From positions 1 to 12,132 of the forward strand of contig JABMML010000035.1 of assembly GCA_013205585.1 (NCBI GenBank): DNA of 12,132 nt, written 5' to 3'. Below the pieces are notes generated by a model, which was not told where the DNA came from, made no database searches, and saw nothing but the letters and a program-made list of their open reading frames with translations. A program made the position numbers and the translations under genes. This stretch comes from Chitinophagaceae bacterium (GTDB lineage: Bacteria > Bacteroidota > Bacteroidia > Chitinophagales > Chitinophagaceae). Shown here piece by piece: positions 7,361 to 12,132 of this stretch (position 1 is the first letter of the stretch; the number at the start of each line of letters is the position of its first letter).

Positions 7361-8767
7361 ATGAACAATATTACTCTTTCCCTATTAGAAGAAATAAAGT
7401 CTATTGTAGGGGCTACTTACTTTTTTACAGACGAAGAAAGCTTTGCTAAATACGGCAGTGATGAAACTGAAAAATTGCATTACGCACCTCAGGTAGTAGT
7501 AAAGCCAAGAAATGCAGAAGAAATTTCAAAATTATTAATATTTTGTAACCAACATTTAATTCATGTCACACCAAGAGGCGCTGGTACTGGACTTACAGGT
7601 GGGGCCCTACCTCATTTAGGAGGTTTGGTTATTTCTATGGAGCGTTTTAATTCCATTTTAGAAATTGATGAAAGAAATTTACAAGTCACTACCGAGCCTG
7701 GAGTCATCACTGAAGTTCTACAAAATGCAGTAAAAGAAAAGGGTTTATTCTATCCTCCCGACCCAGCAAGTAAAGGAAGTTGTTTTATTGGGGGTAATAT
7801 CTCAGAAAATTCTGGAGGGCCTAAGGCGGTAAAATATGGTGTTGTAAAGGACTATGTTTTAAACTTAGAAATAGTTTTACCTACTGGTGAAATTATATGG
7901 ACAGGTTCCAATGTTTTAAAAAATGCAACTGGCTATAACTTAACGCAGTTAATAGTAGGCAGTGAGGGTACCTTGGGTATTGTTACTAAAATTGTTTTAA
8001 GATTAATTCCACATCCAAAGTTTGATTTATTAATGCTTGCTCCATTTGATAGTGTAGAAAAAGCGAGTGAAGCAGTGAGTGCTATATTTAGAGCAGGTAT
8101 TACGCCAAGTGCCATGGAACTAATGGAAATTGAATCTATTAAATTAGCTAGCAAATTATGTGAAAGCACTGCTATTGCTATTACCGAAAACTTAGCGGCA
8201 CATTTAATTATAGAAGTAGATGGTAACGACAAAGATGTATTGATGAAGGATATGGAAGCCATTGCTGAAGTATTGTCAAATTTCGAAGTGGGTGAATTAT
8301 ATTTCGCCGATGATGCCCAACAAAAAAATGAACTTTGGAAAATTCGCAGAAAGGCAAGTGAAGCCTCTGTAGCAGCAGGTTATACGATTGAAGAAGATAC
8401 GGTAGTGCCTCGAGCTGAATTACCCAAATTAATAAAAGGTGTTAAAGCATTGGCCCTTGAAAATGGATTCAAAGTTGTTTCTTATGGTCATGCGGGAGAT
8501 GGTAATTTACATATCAGAATAAACCATCCTAAGTACAAAAAGAGTTATGAAAATGAGGAGATACAAACCATCCTCTTTAAAATTTTCGAATTGGTAAAAT
8601 CTCTTGGAGGTACTATTAGTGGAGAGCATGGCATTGGTCTAATTCAAAAATCTTTTATGCCAGTGATGTTTGATCCTATAAGTATGGAATTAATGAAAGG
8701 CATTAAGAGATTATTTGATCCTAATAATATTTTAAATGCAGGTAAAATATTTGATTTAAAAAAATAA
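7361..8767 (+). CDS. FAD-linked oxidase, GlcD / D-lactate dehydrogenase type
   Basis: This 468-residue flavoprotein combines an FAD_binding_4 (PCMH-type) domain at about 40-220 with an FAD-oxidase C domain at about 220-465, as in the glycolate oxidase subunit GlcD and D-2-hydroxyacid dehydrogenases. The FAD-binding loops are visible: PRGAGTGLTGGA (71-82), YPPDPASKGSC (131-141), GGNISENSGGPKAVKYG (144-160) and the IVGSEGTLGIVT segment (198-209). The C-terminal domain has EEDTVVP (344-350), GHAGDGNLH (377-385), whose histidines bind the metal and substrate carboxylate in this family, and GEHGIG (421-426). The likely reaction is oxidation of a D-2-hydroxyacid such as D-lactate or glycolate, with electrons passed to a quinone or partner protein. 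No glcE, glcF or lactate permease lies beside it, so the substrate is undetermined. It has no signal peptide or membrane segment. It starts 30 bases after the kinase gene. Confidence 0.9.
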   Translation: MNNITLSLLEEIKSIVGATYFFTDEESFAKYGSDETEKLHYAPQVVVKPRNAEEISKLLIFCNQHLIHVTPRGAGTGLTGGALPHLGGLVISMERFNSILEIDERNLQVTTEPGVITEVLQNAVKEKGLFYPPDPASKGSCFIGGNISENSGGPKAVKYGVVKDYVLNLEIVLPTGEIIWTGSNVLKNATGYNLTQLIVGSEGTLGIVTKIVLRLIPHPKFDLLMLAPFDSVEKASEAVSAIFRAGITPSAMELMEIESIKLASKLCESTAIAITENLAAHLIIEVDGNDKDVLMKDMEAIAEVLSNFEVGELYFADDAQQKNELWKIRRKASEASVAAGYTIEEDTVVPRAELPKLIKGVKALALENGFKVVSYGHAGDGNLHIRINHPKYKKSYENEEIQTILFKIFELVKSLGGTISGEHGIGLIQKSFMPVMFDPISMELMKGIKRLFDPNNILNAGKIFDLKK

Positions 8768-8786
8768 AATTCGCAGTTTTATTTAA

Positions 8787-9419
8787 ATGCTTACTCCCCT
8801 TATGATAAGATCCAATAAATTATTAAGTGCCCTTCTTATACTAAGTATTCTAATTATAAGCCATACAGCACAAGCTCAAAATATTATTCAAACCCAAAAA
8901 GTGTTGGAAGAAGAAAAGCCCATCTTATTTGGTGGAGGTTTATTACTAGGTGGAGGAAATAACTCTTTTCAATTGGGTCTTAATCCTGAATTACTTAAAA
9001 GCTATAATAAATACATTGACGCAGGTGTTATTGCCAATATTTATTATTCTTCTTTTAGTATAACACAAGTTTCCAATGAAAAAATTAAAAACTTTCAATT
9101 AGGTGCAGGTGTATTTGCAAGAGTATGGCCTATTGAACAATTCTTCATTCAAATACAACCAGAATATAATAGAACTTGGACTTCTGCCAATAATTATAGT
9201 AATGGCGTAAGGGCTAGTACTAATTTTGGTGCCACAAGTATACTAGGCGGCATTGGGTACGGCAAACATAATGCAGATGGTATGTCTTATTTTTCTGTAA
9301 TGATAGACTTATTAAACGCCGACCAATCTCCCTATAAAATTGGTCAAACCAGCGCACAACCTATCATTAGAGCAGGCGCGGGATTTGCTATTTTCAGAAA
9401 AAAGAAAAAATCGGATTAA
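8787..9419 (+). CDS. Uncharacterised secreted protein, probable small outer-membrane beta-barrel
   Basis: I do not recognise a specific family. The 210-residue protein begins with a clear Sec signal peptide: a short basic stretch (IRSNK), a leucine/isoleucine-rich core at about 12-25, and a probable cleavage after AQA at residue 30. The mature part is rich in glycine, asparagine, tyrosine and serine, with alternating strands such as ILFGGGLLLGGG (46-57), GVIANIYYSSFSI (80-92), FQLGAGVFARVWP (103-115), FFIQIQPEYNRTW (119-131), ATSILGGIGYG (149-159) and PIIRAGAGFAIF (192-203). Alternating hydrophobic strands ending in an aromatic residue resemble an 8-strand outer-membrane barrel like those common in Bacteroidota. 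The lysine-rich tail KKKKSD is odd for a barrel, which usually ends on the aromatic of its last strand. A second in-frame ATG at 8802 also gives a good signal peptide, so the start is uncertain. It lies 19 bases after the oxidase. Confidence 0.7.
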   Translation: MLTPLMIRSNKLLSALLILSILIISHTAQAQNIIQTQKVLEEEKPILFGGGLLLGGGNNSFQLGLNPELLKSYNKYIDAGVIANIYYSSFSITQVSNEKIKNFQLGAGVFARVWPIEQFFIQIQPEYNRTWTSANNYSNGVRASTNFGATSILGGIGYGKHNADGMSYFSVMIDLLNADQSPYKIGQTSAQPIIRAGAGFAIFRKKKKSD

Positions 9420-9432
9420 AAAAAGTAGCTAA

Positions 9433-9460
9433 TTAAGATAATAGAAACTTAAGATAGTAG
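9433..9460. repeat. Imperfect 12-base direct repeat between convergent genes
   Basis: TTAAGATAATAG (9433-9444) and TTAAGATAGTAG (9449-9460) differ by one base and are separated by four bases. The second copy covers the stop codon of the LOG-family gene. The 29-base gap also holds a 5-bp TTAAG/CTTAA inverted pair (9433-9437 and 9448-9452), too weak to be called a terminator with confidence. It may be simple AT-rich drift. Confidence 0.3.
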
Positions 9461-9988
9461 AGGCTTAAGCGCTTCTACAGAAGTACAAACAATGATTCTA
9501 TCTTTCCAATTATCATACATAAATCCATCTGTATCCATTTTATCTAAAAGATGAATAAGGGCATCATAGTATCCATCAATATTAAGTAAGAAAACTTTCA
9601 TATTGTGTATTTTTAAATTATTCCAAGTGAGCATTTCAAATAACTCATCTAATGTTCCCATGCCACCAGGAAGCACTAAGGCTGCATCGCCTTTTTCATA
9701 GAGTATTTTTTTTCGATCATGCATCGTCTGCGTAATAATTAGTTCCGTTAAACCAGTATGCTGCGCTTCCCATTCTAATAATAATTTGGGCATAATGCCT
9801 ATTACTTTGCCTCCTTTTGCCAGACAACCATTCGCCACTGCCCCCATCAAGCCTTTATTTCCACCTCCATACACTAAGTCTATATTTTTTTGTGCCAATA
9901 AATTACCTAAAGAAGTGGCTTCATTTAAAAAACTTAGATTCGCCCCTGATTTTGAACCGCAGAAAACAGTGAGGGCCTTGATTTTCAT
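9449..9988 (-). CDS. LOG family protein (TIGR00730 Rossmann-fold nucleotide hydrolase)
   Basis: LOG proteins cleave the bond between base and ribose 5-phosphate in nucleoside monophosphates. Plant members release active cytokinins from their ribotides, whereas bacterial members often act on AMP or have unknown substrates. The 179-residue protein has the family layout: a first strand ALTVFCGS (5-12), YGGGNKGLMGAVANG (40-54), M89 to R92 of MHDRK with the catalytic arginine, and the signature PGGMGTLDE (107-115) with its catalytic glutamate at 115. All key residues are intact. I use the ATG at 9988, because MKIKALTVFCGS is the standard N-terminus; an upstream in-frame TTG at 10021 would add 11 residues of no family resemblance. 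The gene faces the barrel-protein gene and diverges from the symporter, so it is transcribed alone. A role in nucleotide salvage or housecleaning is more likely than cytokinin signalling, but this is inference. Confidence 0.93.
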   Translation of the reverse strand: MKIKALTVFCGSKSGANLSFLNEATSLGNLLAQKNIDLVYGGGNKGLMGAVANGCLAKGGKVIGIMPKLLLEWEAQHTGLTELIITQTMHDRKKILYEKGDAALVLPGGMGTLDELFEMLTWNNLKIHNMKVFLLNIDGYYDALIHLLDKMDTDGFMYDNWKDRIIVCTSVEALKPLLS

Positions 9989-10048
9989 AAAAACAATTTT
10001 TAAACTTGAATATGGAAGCAATTTAGTTAATTATTTCAAAGATTCTTA

Positions 10049-10056
10049 TTACTTTG
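10049..10056 (+). promoter_or_regulatory. Possible -7 box of the symporter promoter
   Basis: TTACTTTG matches five of six defined bases of the Bacteroidota consensus TAnnTTTG and ends 18 bases before the symporter ATG at 10075. A weak TTAG lies 22 bases further upstream (10023-10026) as a candidate -33 element. The box also contains the in-frame TTG at 10054, which argues that this TTG belongs to the promoter and is not a start codon. The 86-base gap to the divergent LOG-family gene must hold both promoters. Confidence 0.35.
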
Positions 10057-10074
10057 CTCATTCAAATCAAGACT

Positions 10075-11529
10075 ATGAGCGCCTCGTTACTTTTTATATT
10101 TGTAATTATCTACTTTGCTATATTATTAGGGGTGGCTAAGATTGCTGGAAAGAATAGTAATAATATGTCTTTTTTTATAGGTAATAAAAATAGCAATTGG
10201 ATGCTTGTGGCCTTTGGTATGATTGGCACTTCATTAAGTGGGGTTACCTTTGTAAGTGTACCAGGCGCCGTAGGTAAAGACGCCTTTCATTATTTACAAA
10301 TTACCATTGGCTACCTTATTGGCTACCTCACTATTGCCTATGTTTTATTGCCCATTTATTATAAACTGAATCTTACATCAATTTATCATTACCTAGAACA
10401 AAGATTAGGTTTTACTGCCTATAAAACTGGGGCCTCCTTTTTTGTTTTATCCAGAACCCTAGGTGCCACCGCTAGGTTATATTTAGTGGTAAAAATATTA
10501 CAAGTATTTATTTTAGATAGTTTGGGGGTACCTTTTTGGGCCACCACACTTGTTATTTTAATAATGATTTTATTATACACTTATGAAGGAGGTGTAAAAA
10601 CCATTGTTTGGACAGATACCTTGCAAACATCTGGTATGTTAATGGGTTTAATTATTTGTAGTATTTATATTTTAAGCGATTTACATTTATCTGTAGCAGA
10701 AGGTTTACAGGCAATGCAATTAAAAGGTATTGCTACTGTTTTTAATACCGATGTGAATAGCAAATCTTTTTTCTTAAAACAAATTATTGGAGGCGCCTTT
10801 ATTACCCTTACTATGACAGGCTTAGACCAAGAGATGATGCAAAAAAATATTTCAGTAAAAACTTTAAAAGATGCCCAAAAAAATATGGTCACTATTGGGT
10901 TCACGATGGTACTAGTCATTAGTTTGTTTTTATTTCTAGGTGGCTTATTAAATTTATACGCTGCACAAAATAATATTACTGCTACAGGAGATGACTTATT
11001 TCCGAGTATTGCGCTGTACCATATGCCTCCCTATATCTCTATTATTTTTATTTTAGCATTGATATCGGCTTTATTTCCAAGTGCTGATGGAGCTATTACT
11101 GCCTTAACTTCTAGTGTCTGTATTGACTTATTAGGTATGCAAAGAAATACGCAGTGGGATGAAGCTAAAAAGAAAAAAATTAGACAAAGAGTGCATTTAG
11201 GTTTCGCCTTCTTATTTTTATTAATAGTATTGGTATTTAAATGGATTGATAATAAAAGTATTATTGATTTACTATTAAAAATTGCCTCCTATACCTATGG
11301 GCCCCTTTTAGGTTTATTTGCTTTTGGCATACTTACTAAAAGAAAACTGGTAGACAAATGGTCGTTTATGCCTTGCTTTCTAGCCCCCATTTTATGCTTG
11401 CTGCTTGATTATGCACAACCCTTTGTTTTTGGCAACTTTAGAATTGGCCAAGAGCTACTCATTATCAATGGTCTACTAACATTTATAGGTCTTTGGGTAA
11501 TTTCAAGGCCAAATACAGAAAAAAATTAG
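10075..11529 (+). CDS. Sodium:solute symporter (SSS family)
   Basis: This 484-residue inner-membrane protein belongs to the solute:sodium symporter family (PF00474), which uses the sodium gradient to take up sugars, amino acids, organic acids or vitamins. About 13 hydrophobic segments can be picked out, starting at residues 5-21. Family landmarks are the SFFIGNKNSNW stretch (32-42, the usual YFLAGR region before TM2), EGGVKTIVWTDTLQ (171-184, the SSS signature), GLDQEMMQKNIS (249-260) and SALFPSADGAITALTSS (331-347). In the sodium-binding helix TM8 of vSGLT the equivalent small and hydroxyl residues hold Na+. The ATG at 10075 is chosen because it opens directly into TM1. The length is normal for bacterial members that lack a sensor-kinase extension. 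The substrate cannot be deduced: the neighbours are an O-methyltransferase and a LOG-family hydrolase, neither of which points to one. Confidence 0.93.
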   Translation: MSASLLFIFVIIYFAILLGVAKIAGKNSNNMSFFIGNKNSNWMLVAFGMIGTSLSGVTFVSVPGAVGKDAFHYLQITIGYLIGYLTIAYVLLPIYYKLNLTSIYHYLEQRLGFTAYKTGASFFVLSRTLGATARLYLVVKILQVFILDSLGVPFWATTLVILIMILLYTYEGGVKTIVWTDTLQTSGMLMGLIICSIYILSDLHLSVAEGLQAMQLKGIATVFNTDVNSKSFFLKQIIGGAFITLTMTGLDQEMMQKNISVKTLKDAQKNMVTIGFTMVLVISLFLFLGGLLNLYAAQNNITATGDDLFPSIALYHMPPYISIIFILALISALFPSADGAITALTSSVCIDLLGMQRNTQWDEAKKKKIRQRVHLGFAFLFLLIVLVFKWIDNKSIIDLLLKIASYTYGPLLGLFAFGILTKRKLVDKWSFMPCFLAPILCLLLDYAQPFVFGNFRIGQELLIINGLLTFIGLWVISRPNTEKN

Positions 11530-11540
11530 ACCTTTGCTGC

Positions 11541-12132
11541 ATGGATTTTATAAACCCATTGGCGACCGACTATACCCAAGCATATTCAAATGCAACTCCT
11601 AGCTATTTAAAGAGCTTATTTGAGGATACTTTGGCAACCCATGAACATGGCCACTTGCAAAGTAGCTGGACCCAGGGAGGTTTCTTAAGCTTTATAAGCA
11701 AAATGTTGGCGCCCACCCATATTTTAGAGATTGGCAGCTTTACTGGTTTTAGCGCTTTATGTTTAGCCGAAGGCCTTACTGAAAAGGGCGAATTACATAC
11801 CATTGAATTAAGAGCCGAAGATGCACAAAAAGCAAAAGCTGCTTTTGATATAAATCCTAGATCAAAACAATTGCATATACATGTTGGTGATGCTAAAGAA
11901 ATTATACCTACACTTCAAAAAAAATGGGACTTGGTATTTATTGACGCAGATAAAACTAGTTATATCGAATACTATAATATGGTACTACCCCTTTTAAACG
12001 ATAAAGGAATAATTATTGTTGACAATGTTCTATTTCATGGAGAGGTATTGGAGGAGTCTATAAAAGGAAAAAGTGCCAAGGCCATACAGGCATTCAATGA
12101 GTATGTCTTTTCAGATCAAAATACCGAACAAG
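11541..12132 (+). CDS. Class I SAM-dependent O-methyltransferase, truncated at right edge
   Basis: The frame opens at an ATG 11 bases after the symporter stop and remains open for 197 codons to the end of the window; family members are about 210-220 residues, so perhaps 15-20 residues are missing. It resembles the caffeoyl-CoA/catechol O-methyltransferase family (PF01596). Visible are QGGFLSFISKML (45-56), the SAM-binding motif I LEIGSFTGFSAL (62-73), an acidic residue at the end of the second strand (TIEL, 87-90), the VGDAKEIIP segment (115-123), FIDADK (133-138) and IIVDNVL (158-164). D135, D161 and N162 correspond to the divalent-metal site. The natural substrate is unknown; many bacterial homologues have none assigned. 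The close spacing suggests co-transcription with the symporter, though a GACCTTTG box at 11529-11536 could also start a leader of a few bases. Confidence 0.9.
   Translation, partial: MDFINPLATDYTQAYSNATPSYLKSLFEDTLATHEHGHLQSSWTQGGFLSFISKMLAPTHILEIGSFTGFSALCLAEGLTEKGELHTIELRAEDAQKAKAAFDINPRSKQLHIHVGDAKEIIPTLQKKWDLVFIDADKTSYIEYYNMVLPLLNDKGIIIVDNVLFHGEVLEESIKGKSAKAIQAFNEYVFSDQNTEQ

Noticed and set aside
9989..10021. In-frame TTG start that would extend the LOG-family protein by 11 residues
   Set aside because: The LOG family begins at the MKxxxLTVFCGS strand, reached from the ATG at 9988.
10054..10074. In-frame TTG start that would extend the symporter by 7 residues
   Set aside because: The TTG is part of the TTACTTTG promoter-like box, and the ATG at 10075 leads directly into the first membrane helix.
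9786..10139. Plus-strand open frame of 117 codons across the LOG-family start and the symporter start
   Set aside because: It is antisense to the LOG gene and overlaps the symporter in another frame; its translation has no recognisable domain and is rich in chance proline and cysteine.
1..12132. Undescribed defence, mobile or toxin-antitoxin system
   Set aside because: Every stretch is accounted for by housekeeping or common metabolic genes with short gaps; there are no tandem repeat arrays, integrase or transposase motifs, or small gene pairs.

Overview
The window reads as an ordinary chromosomal stretch from a low-GC member of the Bacteroidota, most probably a Chitinophagaceae-like bacterium. 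The grounds are the resemblance of the proteins to that phylum (short RsmI, type-II PssA with eight or so membrane segments, M1 peptidase with a WQQRxDYK start, small outer-membrane barrel protein), the AT-rich codon use, the absence of clear Shine-Dalgarno sequences before the genes, and TAnnTTTG-like boxes very close to several start codons. The genus is an inference I cannot confirm without a search.

Layout. Positions 1-5538 are all on the minus strand. Read in the direction of transcription they are recG (DNA helicase), pepP-like M24 aminopeptidase, pssA (phosphatidylserine synthase), purS (purine synthesis), rsmI (16S rRNA methylation) and, after an 88-base gap with two inverted repeats, the first 85 codons of an exported M1 metallopeptidase that runs off the left edge. 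The gaps from recG to rsmI are 50, 8, 7 and 30 bases, so one transcript is likely, although the five products belong to unrelated pathways (DNA repair, peptide turnover, lipid synthesis, purine synthesis, ribosome modification). At about 5540-5620 the direction switches. The plus strand then carries trpS, a deoxynucleoside kinase, a GlcD-type FAD-linked oxidase and a small secreted or outer-membrane protein (5620-9419). A LOG-family nucleotide hydrolase (9449-9988) faces these genes on the minus strand. Divergent from it are a sodium:solute symporter (10075-11529) and, 11 bases later, an O-methyltransferase cut by the right edge.

Together these are mainly housekeeping and core-metabolism genes. 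I see no tRNA or rRNA, insertion sequence, CRISPR array, phage gene, defence cassette or toxin-antitoxin pair, and no gap without a gene longer than 88 bases. I looked for an undescribed system and did not find one. The points worth a second look are the start of recG, the short-leader promoters, the inverted repeats before the M1 peptidase, the stand-alone purS, the oxidase and symporter of unknown substrate, and the uncharacterised barrel protein.
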